Assembly: GCF_921294215.1 (NCBI RefSeq)
Contig: NZ_CAKLDM010000001.1
Coordinates: forward strand, 310,001 to 374,000
Direction of reading: 5' to 3'
Source: Vibrio marisflavi CECT 7928
GTDB lineage: Bacteria > Pseudomonadota > Gammaproteobacteria > Enterobacterales > Vibrionaceae
DNA length: 64,000 nucleotides
Of this stretch, positions 18,220 through 27,052 are shown one piece after another. Both the position numbers and the translations under genes were made by a program. The notes under the pieces were generated by a model, which saw only the letters and a list, made by a program, of their open reading frames with translations, made no database searches and was not told the DNA's origin. Position 1 is the first letter of the stretch. Each line of letters opens with the position of its first letter.

Positions 18220-18410
18220 GTCTTTGTCAAAGGGCGGTTAAATGTCGTTTTGTCTCATATATAAGAAAAAATAAATCTAGCTCACATTCTTATATGCAAG
18301 TGAGGTATTGATTCCTTTGTGGAATCTAATCGATTCAAACGATTCGATTGTCGTTGAGCTTGTTTCTTTTTAAATTCAAAAAAACAATAAAACCTCTGTA
18401 AGGAAATAGA

Positions 18411-19529
18411 ATGATATACACATGTATGAATTGCGGTCATGAACAACAAGCAAGCCCATTGACTATTCAGTGTCAGTGTGGGGCAGCTCTATGGGTAAAG
18501 CCTGAATCGCGATTTAAAAAGAGCAGCCTGATTACAGGGGACTTTTCAATGTGGCGTTACAGCAGCGCCTATTCCTTACAGCGAGACGATGTAAAAGTCA
18601 GCTTTGGTGAAGGTATGACACCTCTTGCGTCGGCAGAAATCGCAGGCATTTCTATTTTGGCTAAAATGGACTCTCAGATGCCTTCAGGATCGTTTAAAGA
18701 TCGAGGCGCAGCGATGGTAGTGAACTATTTAAACCAGCTCGGAATTAAAAATATTGCCGAAGACTCTAGCGGTAATGGTGGCTCCGCATATGCAGCTTAC
18801 GCAGCAAAAGCCAATATGAATTGCTATATATTTGTCCCTAAAGGAACCTCGCTAGGTAAGACAGTTCAAACCAGAGCTTATGGCGCGCATTGCATTGAAG
18901 TCGAAGGTGATAGAGAAGATGTCGCATTGGCTGCGAAGCAAAGTGTGGATACTCATAATTGCTCGTATGTTGGCCACAATTGGCATCCAATGTTTATTGA
19001 AGGTGTAAAGTCTATTGCTTACGAAACTTGGGAGCAGTGCGGTTATCAGGCTCCTGATAATTTTGTTGCGCCTGCTGGCAACGGTAGCTTATTGGCTGGT
19101 GCCTATCTTGGCTTTTCCGAGCTGCTTGAAGCAGGAGAGATAGATAAAATGCCACGACTATTTGGTATTCAAACTGAAGGTATTCAGCCGTTTGTTCAAA
19201 CATTCAATCACTCTCCAATCAAGATTCAAGATATTGCCACAGTTGCAGAAGGGATCAAGATTAAGCGCTCATCACGCTTGGATGAAATTGTAGCTTTTGT
19301 TCGAGAGTCGAATGGCATGTTTATTAGTGTTGACGATCAGCAAACCATACAATCCCTCAAGAACATGGCAAAACAAGGTTTTTTCATTGAGCCAACGTCA
19401 GCTACGGCTTTTGCTGGGATAGAAAAGCTGGTGAAGCTTGGTGAGATTTCTGCCGAGCACAAGACGGTTGGAGTTGTAACAGGTAATGGATTAAAAGCGA
19501 CCAGCACCATACAAACCTTGCTGGGTTAA
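18411..19529 (+). CDS. Threonine-synthase-like PLP-dependent enzyme
   Basis: A 372-residue fold-type II pyridoxal-phosphate enzyme. The N-terminus has a zinc-ribbon pattern (YTCMNCGH then QCQCG), the substrate loop EGMTPL, the cofactor lysine in MPSGSFKDRGAAM, SSGNGGSAYAAYAAK as the phosphate-binding and substrate region, and VAPAGNGSLLAG. This order is that of short threonine synthases that use O-phosphohomoserine, but related family members act as diaminopropionate or cysteate enzymes. No hom or thrB is beside it, so it is unlikely to be the housekeeping thrC. It ends in a 4-base convergent overlap with a LysR gene. AAGGAAATAG precedes the ATG. Confidence 0.8.
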   Translation: MIYTCMNCGHEQQASPLTIQCQCGAALWVKPESRFKKSSLITGDFSMWRYSSAYSLQRDDVKVSFGEGMTPLASAEIAGISILAKMDSQMPSGSFKDRGAAMVVNYLNQLGIKNIAEDSSGNGGSAYAAYAAKANMNCYIFVPKGTSLGKTVQTRAYGAHCIEVEGDREDVALAAKQSVDTHNCSYVGHNWHPMFIEGVKSIAYETWEQCGYQAPDNFVAPAGNGSLLAGAYLGFSELLEAGEIDKMPRLFGIQTEGIQPFVQTFNHSPIKIQDIATVAEGIKIKRSSRLDEIVAFVRESNGMFISVDDQQTIQSLKNMAKQGFFIEPTSATAFAGIEKLVKLGEISAEHKTVGVVTGNGLKATSTIQTLLG

Positions 19530-20473
19530 TCGACGACTCCTGTCCAGTGGTGTTTCTTAGCTAGCTGTTGTAATTGTGTGATTTCCGACTTAGCTTGTTC
19601 TTGAACCCACTGGATTATTTCGTCTATTAGTGGTGAATTGTTACGTTTGAAACAGAAATACTGCCAAGCACTGTATTGTATTTTTACTTGATCGGGACAC
19701 TTTAAAAATCCACGTTGTAACTCAGGTAGAACCAGCAACAGATCCGTAACGGTCGCACCTTGCCCAGCTAAGCATGCGCTTAATGCGACATCCAGTGAAT
19801 AGAAGGAAATGTCACGCACATTGTGCGAGGATTCAACATTTTGGTTTGCAAGCCAAAGCTTCCAGTCATAATGATCTAATGTCGAGTGAACCCTTGGCAT
19901 AGCTAAGATTGATTGTAAATCTACCCTTTCTTCTGTTGAGCTTGTAGCGCAAACTGGCGCCATATACTCTTCACGCAAAAAAATCATGTTTGGTTGATTA
20001 CGAAATACCTGGGGCTGCTTGGTACAGAATATGAGTAAATCATAATCGTTGGCGGTGACGCATGCTTCACCATCAAGCGATGGAATAATAATGATCTCGT
20101 AGTCTGGATATTTCTCATGCAGTTCATGGAGTTTGGTAATTAAGGTACGAGTCGTAAAACTTAAGCTCGCTTTAATGACTAAGCGCTGTTTATTTTGCAA
20201 TTGCCAAGAGGAGATTAGGGATTCAATAGATTGAAAGTTCTTACCCAACACAAAAGACAATTCCTCCCCACGTTGAGTTAATTCTATTGCACGATGTTTT
20301 CTGACAATGAGAGCGGTATTGAGCTCCTCTTCTAGCTGCTTAATCTGCCTGCTTACCGCACTTTGAGTAACATTCAACTCATCAGCTGCCAACGTAAAGC
20401 TAAGCAGTCTCGCAACCGCTTCAAATGTTTTCAGCGCATGGTGAGAATAGGGGATATTCGGATACGGTGTCAT
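19526..20473 (-). CDS. LysR-family regulator, GcvA-like
   Basis: About 315 residues. The N-terminal helix-turn-helix is HHALKTFEAVARLLSFTLAADELNVTQSAVSRQIKQLEEEL, read in segments, which is the GcvA/AmpR type; a periplasmic-binding-protein-like effector domain follows (TTRTLITKLHELHEKYP onward). I chose the ATG at 20473 because the HTH normally begins about 10 residues in; a longer frame to 20521 exists. It converges with the threonine-synthase-like gene and is divergent from the MATE pump gene, either of which it could control. The pump promoter at 20522-20625 is the more usual location for a LysR target. Confidence 0.82.
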   Translation of the reverse strand: MTPYPNIPYSHHALKTFEAVARLLSFTLAADELNVTQSAVSRQIKQLEEELNTALIVRKHRAIELTQRGEELSFVLGKNFQSIESLISSWQLQNKQRLVIKASLSFTTRTLITKLHELHEKYPDYEIIIIPSLDGEACVTANDYDLLIFCTKQPQVFRNQPNMIFLREEYMAPVCATSSTEERVDLQSILAMPRVHSTLDHYDWKLWLANQNVESSHNVRDISFYSLDVALSACLAGQGATVTDLLLVLPELQRGFLKCPDQVKIQYSAWQYFCFKRNNSPLIDEIIQWVQEQAKSEITQLQQLAKKHHWTGVVD

Positions 20474-20625
20474 ATTCTTCTCGCATGAGTTTAATGAATG
20501 CAAGCATGGCATAAAAGTCAATTGAATGACAGAGCATAAATCATTACTGTTGCGCTATATATCAGGTGTTAAGAATGTAAATCTGAATAACAAGTCTATT
20601 AAATGAATAAATATACGGAGGCAAA

Positions 20626-21969
20626 ATGAAGAAAATCATCTCTTTGGCATTACCACTTATTGTCTCACAGCTAATTGCTGTCGCATTAGTTTTAACGGAT
20701 GTGTGGATGATGTCGCGTATAAGTGTAGAGGCGTTGGCTGCTGGTGGTTTAGGAGCTTCGGTATATACGTTTATTTTTGTTGTTTCCAGCAGTATTGTTG
20801 GTTGTGTAGCTAACTTGGTTGCAATTGCTTATGGGCAACGTGCTGCGCGACCAGAGTTTGCGAATAAGCAAATTCGATTGGCGGTAAAAGGCGCGGTGTT
20901 GCTGTCTGTCGTACTGACTCTTGTCATCAGCTTCCTATTTGCTTTTATTCCTCATTTGCTTATTTTGGCTGATCAACCCGCTGAGGTAATAAAAGGTGCC
21001 ATGAGTTATGCAGATGCAATGAAGTGGGCATTGTTACCGTCGTTTTTATTGCTAGTGTTGCGCGGCTTAACGAGTGCGTTTGGTCGTGTGCGTTCAATTA
21101 TGGTGATGTCACTTTTGACAGTGATTATCAATGTGCCTATCAGTTATTGCTTTGCATTTGTGCTTAATATGGGCCTTGCAGGTCTAGGTTATGGCTCTTC
21201 GTTGGCTGCGCTGATTGTTATGCTGGGTTATGGGATATGGGTGTTTGATAGACAAGAGTTTAAGAAATTTGCTCCTTGGCTAAATGTACAAGAGTACTCG
21301 ATTAAGTTGATGAAGCCTTTGTTGTCATTAGGTATCCCTATTGCGTTAGCCGCGAGTTTGGAAAATGGCCTCATCTACGGTGGAACCTTGCTCGCCGGAA
21401 CTATTGGTGTGATGGCTTTAGCGATACACCAGATTCTACTGCAGTGCTTAAGCTTTGCTTGGAATATCAACTTTGGTTTTTCTCAAGCTTCTGCAATCTT
21501 GGTTGGACAAGATTTTGGAGCAGATAACCCGGAAGGTATTAAACAAACTTCAATTAAAAGCTTTGTCTTAGTAACAGCGCTAAGTGGCGTGCTATCTGCC
21601 ATCTTTATTATATGGCCTGACTTTATTCTAGGAATGTTTGGCGTAGAGGCTTCCAATACTGAGCTAACTCGTATGTTCGCTTCTGTAATTTGGGTGGTAG
21701 CGCTTTGTTTCGTGGTAGATGGTTGGCAGTTGTTGGCAATTAACCTGCTTCGTGGGATGAAAATAGTTAATCGTCCGACAATATCGACCGCTGTTGGGTA
21801 TTGGTTATTTGGTCTACCTTCGGCTTGGTATTTGATGTCTCATATTGGCCTAGCAGGTATATGGGCTGGTATTGGTGTCGGGTTGGCAGTGACAGGCGTA
21901 CTGTTGCTGATACAGCTAAATAGCGCTATCCACAAACAGAGTCACAGCCATCGTCTTGCGCAAGCATAG
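20626..21969 (+). CDS. MATE-family multidrug/Na+ or H+ antiporter
   Basis: A 447-residue inner-membrane protein with twelve predicted membrane segments in two homologous halves. The start LALPLIVSQLIAVALVLTDV and MMSRISVEALAAGGLGASVY are typical of NorM-like MatE domains; the second half begins near LLSLGIPIALAASLENGLIY. Such pumps export cationic drugs, dyes or metabolites. The start has a strong GGAGG six bases upstream. The gene has its own terminator and a divergent LysR gene that may regulate it. The substrate cannot be told from sequence. Confidence 0.88.
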   Translation: MKKIISLALPLIVSQLIAVALVLTDVWMMSRISVEALAAGGLGASVYTFIFVVSSSIVGCVANLVAIAYGQRAARPEFANKQIRLAVKGAVLLSVVLTLVISFLFAFIPHLLILADQPAEVIKGAMSYADAMKWALLPSFLLLVLRGLTSAFGRVRSIMVMSLLTVIINVPISYCFAFVLNMGLAGLGYGSSLAALIVMLGYGIWVFDRQEFKKFAPWLNVQEYSIKLMKPLLSLGIPIALAASLENGLIYGGTLLAGTIGVMALAIHQILLQCLSFAWNINFGFSQASAILVGQDFGADNPEGIKQTSIKSFVLVTALSGVLSAIFIIWPDFILGMFGVEASNTELTRMFASVIWVVALCFVVDGWQLLAINLLRGMKIVNRPTISTAVGYWLFGLPSAWYLMSHIGLAGIWAGIGVGLAVTGVLLLIQLNSAIHKQSHSHRLAQA

Positions 21970-22014
21970 TAAACGCTAGATCAGGCTTATTCTCTTTCTC
22001 AAACTGCTAACTTC

Positions 22015-22049
22015 AAAGGCGCTACTTTTGTGGCGTCTTTGCCTTTTTT
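22015..22049 (+). terminator. Intrinsic terminator after the MATE gene
   Basis: AAAGGCGCTAC (22015-22025) pairs with GTGGCGTCTTT (22030-22040) through an 11-pair stem including G-T pairs and a TTTT loop, then GCC and six T. Confidence 0.75.
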
Positions 22050-22133
22050 CTTCTTAATCTCTGCTGTACTAATTTGCGTGAATAACGCTGGCGAACTAAT
22101 TTTAAAGTGTTCACTCAACTTTATTTGAGCAAT

Positions 22134-23006
22134 ATGGTACTTAAATTTGTCATTCTGTTTTTGTTCATTACGGCTAGCACTTTTGCCTCGCAAACACGTG
22201 CGTTGGAGACTATTTTTGTCACTCACCCTTACGAAGGCGAATCTCGTTTTAACTACCATGTAGCACTTATCACCGAAGCTTTAACTAAAGTATCTGACGA
22301 TGAAAATTATTATGTGCTTAAGGGCATCAAAACGGATGCTAATGAGTCTCTTTTGGTAAGGCTCTTAGAGCTTGGCAGAATCGATCTGATGTTTCGTCCT
22401 GTATCCAAAACGATGGAAAACCACTTTCTTCCAATACGAATCCCTTTAGACAAAGGATTGATTGGTTGGCGATTGTTACTTATTAATAAAGAGAAGCAGG
22501 AAGCATTTCGTAAAGTACGCACTTTGGAAGACTTGCAGAGGTTGATGTTGATTCAAGGAAGCGGTTGGAATGACGTGTTGGTGTATGAGTTTAATGGTGT
22601 GCCTGTATTTCAAGAAAGCCAATTTACAAAAATGTTTCAAATAGTCGCGCGAAACAACAACATCGATGCTTTTCCAAGAGGGGTACAGGAAATATTTGAT
22701 GAGTACCGAGAGTGGAGTAAGAGTTACCCTCAGCTAGCAATTGAACAGTCGCTCGTGTTGCATTATGACTTTGTTCGTTATGTATGGTTTAAACCCACGG
22801 CACAGGGACGAGCGCTTAGAGATAAAATCCAACTTGGGTTAGAGATGATGATCGAAGATGGTAGCTTCGATGTGCTGTTCAACCAATATTTTTCTGATGT
22901 CATTCAAAAATCGAATCTGGATAACAGAGTGAAAATTGAACTAGAAAACCCCTTTATCCCAATTAACATTCCATATCATAGAAAAGAGTTATGGCTTACC
23001 CCATAG
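22134..23006 (+). CDS. Orphan periplasmic solute-binding-like protein (first of a pair)
   Basis: About 290 residues with a signal peptide (MVLKFVILFLFITASTFASQ). The body looks like a family 3 solute-binding fold: LIQGSGWNDVLVYEFNGVPV, IDAFPRGVQEIFDEY and a C-terminal EMMIEDGSFDVLFNQYF helix. The ATG at 22134 was chosen over an upstream GTG because the signal peptide starts there. No permease or ATPase gene is near. The following gene encodes a protein with the same motifs, so the two are likely paralogues. Such lone binding proteins may serve chemoreception, sensing or unlinked transporters. Confidence 0.65.
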   Translation: MVLKFVILFLFITASTFASQTRALETIFVTHPYEGESRFNYHVALITEALTKVSDDENYYVLKGIKTDANESLLVRLLELGRIDLMFRPVSKTMENHFLPIRIPLDKGLIGWRLLLINKEKQEAFRKVRTLEDLQRLMLIQGSGWNDVLVYEFNGVPVFQESQFTKMFQIVARNNNIDAFPRGVQEIFDEYREWSKSYPQLAIEQSLVLHYDFVRYVWFKPTAQGRALRDKIQLGLEMMIEDGSFDVLFNQYFSDVIQKSNLDNRVKIELENPFIPINIPYHRKELWLTP

Positions 23007-23138
23007 AGTACAGTTATACAGAATGAATTTTGTTTTCTTTTGGAAAATTGAATGCATCGTAATTAAATTGATAACTTTGACATCAAGAGGTTATTGACTA
23101 CCTTTTAAAGTAACTTTTCAAATAAAAGGACTTTAAAT

Positions 23139-24002
23139 ATGGGTAATCTACTGAGATCTTGCCTTTATTCTTTGCTTGTTACCTTCTCTGTCACCAGCGT
23201 AGCAGCTGTTGACATTATTCACCCAGTGCCACGTGATGGCTCCGATTTAGATAAATATGCGATAGATTTGATTAGCTTTTTAGCCAAAAAGTCGGGTCAA
23301 GAAGTAAACGTAAAGCCGTATGATCGCCCTGTGGACTCCCAGTCTAGGAAAGTTCAACTGATTAAAGAAGGTAAGATGACGGTCGATTGGCTCGGCGCGG
23401 ACAAAAAAGTGGAAAGTCAGCTCGTACCTATCCGCTATCCTATTTTCCGCGGCTTATTGGGCCACCGAATCTTTATTACTAACAAAACAACTGAAGCCAA
23501 ACTTGGTGCTGTGCAAACGAAAGCCGAGTTAGAAAAATTCAGCATGATTCAAGGAGAAGGCTGGGCTGATGTCGGAGTACTTAAAGCGGGTGGTTTCAGG
23601 GTAAAAGAAGTGCCGAGCTTTGAGAACATTTTCAAAATTGTTGATGCCGGCCGTGCGGACTTATTCCCTAGGGCGGTAATTGAGCCTTACAGTGAATTAG
23701 CCGGAAGACCACAATATAAAAACCTATTGGTTGACGACAAACTTATGCTGGTTTATCGCTTCCCAATGTTCCTGTTTGTTTCCCCAACGGCGGCAAATAA
23801 ACCCGTTGTAGACATTTTAAATGCAGGATTTGAAAAAGCGTACCAAGATGGTTCGTTTATCGAGTTCTTTGAAAAATCTCCGTTGGTGGTGAAAACCTTT
23901 GAGCAGGCTAAGTTGAAGCAACGTAAAGTGTTTAATATTCCGAACCCAAATTTGTCTGAGAAAACACGCAGTATTCCGGATAAATACTGGCTGAAACTGT
24001 AG
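23139..24002 (+). CDS. Orphan periplasmic solute-binding-like protein (second of a pair)
   Basis: 287 residues with a signal peptide ending near SVAAV (residue ~24). Shares the landmark motifs of its upstream neighbour: MIQGEGWADVGVLKAGGFRV, ADLFPRAVIEPYSEL and FEKAYQDGSFIEFFEKSPL. The start has AAAAGGA ten bases upstream. Spacing of 132 bases from the first gene and an AT-rich gap suggest a separate promoter or a loose operon. The ligand is unknown. A terminator hairpin follows. Confidence 0.65.
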   Translation: MGNLLRSCLYSLLVTFSVTSVAAVDIIHPVPRDGSDLDKYAIDLISFLAKKSGQEVNVKPYDRPVDSQSRKVQLIKEGKMTVDWLGADKKVESQLVPIRYPIFRGLLGHRIFITNKTTEAKLGAVQTKAELEKFSMIQGEGWADVGVLKAGGFRVKEVPSFENIFKIVDAGRADLFPRAVIEPYSELAGRPQYKNLLVDDKLMLVYRFPMFLFVSPTAANKPVVDILNAGFEKAYQDGSFIEFFEKSPLVVKTFEQAKLKQRKVFNIPNPNLSEKTRSIPDKYWLKL

Positions 24003-24021
24003 CGCTGATTTTGAACTATTG

Positions 24022-24041
24022 TGGGTGGCTTAGTCCACCCA
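24022..24041. terminator. Stem-loop between the binding-protein gene and the convergent usher gene
   Basis: TGGGTGG (24022-24028) and CCACCCA (24035-24041) form a 7-pair GC-rich stem with a 6-base loop; TTTGCGTTTT follows on the plus strand. Confidence 0.65.
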
Positions 24042-24060
24042 TTTGCGTTTTCAGACTTAC

Positions 24061-27006
24061 TTAGCTGAAGTATTGTGAGTAGGTCGACGATAACCAACCT
24101 TTCAACTTTTTCCCTTGCCTAACCAATTTGTTTTCCATGTGGTCGGCGTCGATAGTAACTTCTTGTGAGACTTTGCTTGAAGTTGCATTTTTGCCGACGC
24201 TCAACGAGAAAGGCGAGAATGTCATCAAGTTTTTGTGATTTGCAGCTTTACCCATAAAAAACTCTTTATATTCGTAGTAAAGCACTGTCACAAACTCACC
24301 GCTGATATAGATTTCTGGCCCGTTTTTACCTGCTTTTTTCTCTTTTGGTTTCTTAATCGTTGAGGTTTTAGGCAAATTAAGAGGATGGATCGGCACGGCT
24401 TTCTTAGGTGGTAAAGTTGAAGCTGCCGATGGTTTCACAAGCACGACTTTTTTCTGCTCAATGATCACAGGTTTGCTTGCCACAATCTTGTGGTGTGGTT
24501 TCTTCGGTGCTGCTGCTTTCTTAGTTATATGTTTAGCTGGTTTTTCTGTGCTTTTTAAGCGGTGTGTCGACGTTGCAAGTAGTTTCGGCGTATGAACAAC
24601 AGCGGTTGTTCTGACGATCGTCTTTTTGGTCGGTTTAAAATCTATGTTAAAGGTGCCACTTTTCAGCTTACCAGTGATTACATGACCACTGAAGTGATGA
24701 CCTTGGCTGGAAAAATACGCCAACCCATTGCTACCGACCACTAGGGTTTGTTGCTTACCATCGATAAGTACGTCGACGTTGGTACCGATGGAGAGCGGTT
24801 TTCCTTGTTCATTAACCAGTCGCACCAGTATTTGGTGTATGTGTCTAATATCGAATTTCACCAGTACGCCAGAGCGATAATATGGCATTACCTTGATATC
24901 GTTGTTCATTTCCTTCAGGTTCAAAGGTAAGTCTGGAGAAATATTGATGTTGCTGACGGTGTAAGCGGTCAAATCAGGGATGACAAAGAGGCCGTGCTCA
25001 TCGGATTGTCCTAAGCTCAGCCCATCTTGGTTAACGCCGACGCTCTTAATATTGGATGTATCGACAAGAGCAAACCCGTCATACAGAGTTGGGGTGAGTA
25101 ATACATGATTGTCCATCCATAGAACGCCGCCATCTGCATTGGCCGTAATTTGGTTTTCAGATCCTGATTGATAGAAGCTTGCGCTATAGTCACCCGTTGA
25201 AGTGCCGCCCAAATAGACGGAACCGTTTAGCTGCCTATCTGACTCAGAGTTTGCAGATTGAGTGGTACCAGAGAGGCTAGTTGCGATATTTCTGCCATTG
25301 CTAAGCTGACGGTTGGTCAAATAAGACAAGACTTGGCTTTGTGAATCTTGAGTATGCTGATACGAGCTCGACACAGACTGATTTTGGTCGAATTGATAGC
25401 TCAAATTAAGACCGAAGCTCCACTGGTGAGTATCGGTATAATATGTTTGGTAGCTGCTTGTTAAAGTGAGCCCTCTCGCTAAAGTTGTCGATAGGGTAGC
25501 ACTATAGATATGCGAAGACGGTTGTGAAGAATCAGTAGGGTTTTGATATAAAGCTCCTACAGAAATGCCTCCCCAAGAGCCTAAGTCATATGATGCGCCC
25601 ATACTTGTCTGATAACCGTTACTACTTTCCGGTTCAGAATCAGCTGTAGAAATCTGAGTAAAGTGAGGAGAGCTTACTTGATAATCTGTATCTAGCGATA
25701 GTTTACCATATTGAAACAAATAGCCGAGTCCACCGAGACTCCCCGGTTGTGAATGTTCCATACTGACAGCAGTATCTAAGCTGACAATCCCATACGGTCC
25801 CGTGCGTAAAAATTGGGTAGAGCCGAATGTTTGTTGACTGTCTAATAAGCTACTGTGTAGTTGGTAAGACCAAAGTGGACTCACACCATGATTATAATTT
25901 AAGGCGACAGCGGGTTGCCCATAGTTAAAACTGTCTATTCCATAGTTCTGCCTAATCCAACCCAGCTGAACAGCATAGCTAGACAGACCAGCTTTCAATA
26001 AGTTGGGGTCGGAAAAGTATGGAACCTTATAAGTTGTTACCTTGCCATTTTTGTCAGTCGACTTAACAGTTATGGTGCCAGAACCATTTGATACAGGGAT
26101 ATTATAAAACTGGTAAGCTCCGGGATTAACTTGGTAGTTGCCTACTGGAACGCCATTAACTTGTAGCTGAACATTTTGTGGTAACTCTGTGCTCTGATTA
26201 ATCTGAGGTAATGCGTGAATGTTCAACCTTGGTTTGAGATTATAGTTTTTATAAAAGCTTATACCGCCAAAGTTTACACTTCCTCCCCAGTGAGCAGCAG
26301 ATGTTGTGCTATCACCCACTTCCAATGTGTTTAGGTGGTACCAATCGTCTTTCCTCCATGTAGTATCTAGGCGCAACCACTCAGGGGCGCTTTCAGATTC
26401 ATCGGCGCTATTGAAATACTTTGGACTATATGTACCAGATTGACGAAAAAAGCCATATTGGTGCGTGAAAACACCTAGCTCTCCAGAAGCATTTGTATAA
26501 TGACCGAGTGACTGGTTAAGGCGAGTGCTGGATAGATTGTAATTGAAGAAGGCGCCATTTGCAGACTCAGGCGCTATATTCGACTGAGGCAATTGGCCCT
26601 GTACATTCATTCTATTTTTGCGGAAGCGCCACAGAGGTAAGTTTAGCTTAATATCTTGGCTGCTCTGATTCCATAGCAACTCGGGTGAGTGTTCACCTAC
26701 TATGACAAAATCTTGGCCCATAATGGTCTTTTCTGTGAGACCACTAAAATCTGTAACGCCATGTTGACTGAGTGCTTCTTTTGGTAACCAGAACTTGTTT
26801 TTTTGCATACAAGCTGCCCAAACCTGGCTGGGTTGACCATTTACACTGATGGTAGGTAATAGAGGCTCAGTCTTTTCCTGTATACAGATTGCTGGTATCG
26901 GTGGAGCCGCAGAAAAAGCAAGAGGGCTGCAGAGTAGTAGAGCAGGCACGCACAGTACTATAGCAATAGCCTTGGCAACTTTGTTTAACTTATTAAGCGC
27001 ATTCAT
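24061..27006 (-). CDS. Outer-membrane usher of an archaic chaperone-usher pilus, with C-terminal extension
   Basis: About 981 residues from the ATG at 27006; a TTG at 27021 would add five. A signal peptide ends near LAFSAAPP. It has an N-terminal chaperone-binding region, a long beta-barrel of alternating strands (SLGGLGYLFQYGKLSLDTDY and similar) and a plug (QLQVNGVPVGNYQVNPGAYQF). The usual C-terminal domains end near residue 805 (GTFNIDFKPTKKT). Beyond that comes about 100 residues rich in Lys, Pro, Ala and Thr, then a final ~85-residue segment (EIYISGEFVTVLYYEYKEFF onward). I know of no usher with this tail. It assembles pilin-chaperone complexes and secretes the fibre. It is the last gene of the operon, 32 bases after the minor subunit gene, with a perfect hairpin in between. 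Confidence 0.85.
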   Translation of the reverse strand: MNALNKLNKVAKAIAIVLCVPALLLCSPLAFSAAPPIPAICIQEKTEPLLPTISVNGQPSQVWAACMQKNKFWLPKEALSQHGVTDFSGLTEKTIMGQDFVIVGEHSPELLWNQSSQDIKLNLPLWRFRKNRMNVQGQLPQSNIAPESANGAFFNYNLSSTRLNQSLGHYTNASGELGVFTHQYGFFRQSGTYSPKYFNSADESESAPEWLRLDTTWRKDDWYHLNTLEVGDSTTSAAHWGGSVNFGGISFYKNYNLKPRLNIHALPQINQSTELPQNVQLQVNGVPVGNYQVNPGAYQFYNIPVSNGSGTITVKSTDKNGKVTTYKVPYFSDPNLLKAGLSSYAVQLGWIRQNYGIDSFNYGQPAVALNYNHGVSPLWSYQLHSSLLDSQQTFGSTQFLRTGPYGIVSLDTAVSMEHSQPGSLGGLGYLFQYGKLSLDTDYQVSSPHFTQISTADSEPESSNGYQTSMGASYDLGSWGGISVGALYQNPTDSSQPSSHIYSATLSTTLARGLTLTSSYQTYYTDTHQWSFGLNLSYQFDQNQSVSSSYQHTQDSQSQVLSYLTNRQLSNGRNIATSLSGTTQSANSESDRQLNGSVYLGGTSTGDYSASFYQSGSENQITANADGGVLWMDNHVLLTPTLYDGFALVDTSNIKSVGVNQDGLSLGQSDEHGLFVIPDLTAYTVSNINISPDLPLNLKEMNNDIKVMPYYRSGVLVKFDIRHIHQILVRLVNEQGKPLSIGTNVDVLIDGKQQTLVVGSNGLAYFSSQGHHFSGHVITGKLKSGTFNIDFKPTKKTIVRTTAVVHTPKLLATSTHRLKSTEKPAKHITKKAAAPKKPHHKIVASKPVIIEQKKVVLVKPSAASTLPPKKAVPIHPLNLPKTSTIKKPKEKKAGKNGPEIYISGEFVTVLYYEYKEFFMGKAANHKNLMTFSPFSLSVGKNATSSKVSQEVTIDADHMENKLVRQGKKLKGWLSSTYSQYFS

Positions 27007-27020
27007 TTCTAGGGACAACA

Positions 27021-27052
27021 ATTATCAAAGCTGTATGCTCAGCTTTGATAAT
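27021..27052 (-). promoter_or_regulatory. Perfect 13-base-pair hairpin between the minor pilin and usher genes
   Basis: ATTATCAAAGCTG (27021-27033) and its exact reverse complement (27040-27052) are separated by TATGCT. The hairpin spans the stop codon of the minor subunit gene (27039-27041) and ends 15 bases before the usher ATG. It would sit where ribosomes load for the usher, so it could lower usher output relative to the pilins or act as an mRNA processing or stability element. Confidence 0.65.
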
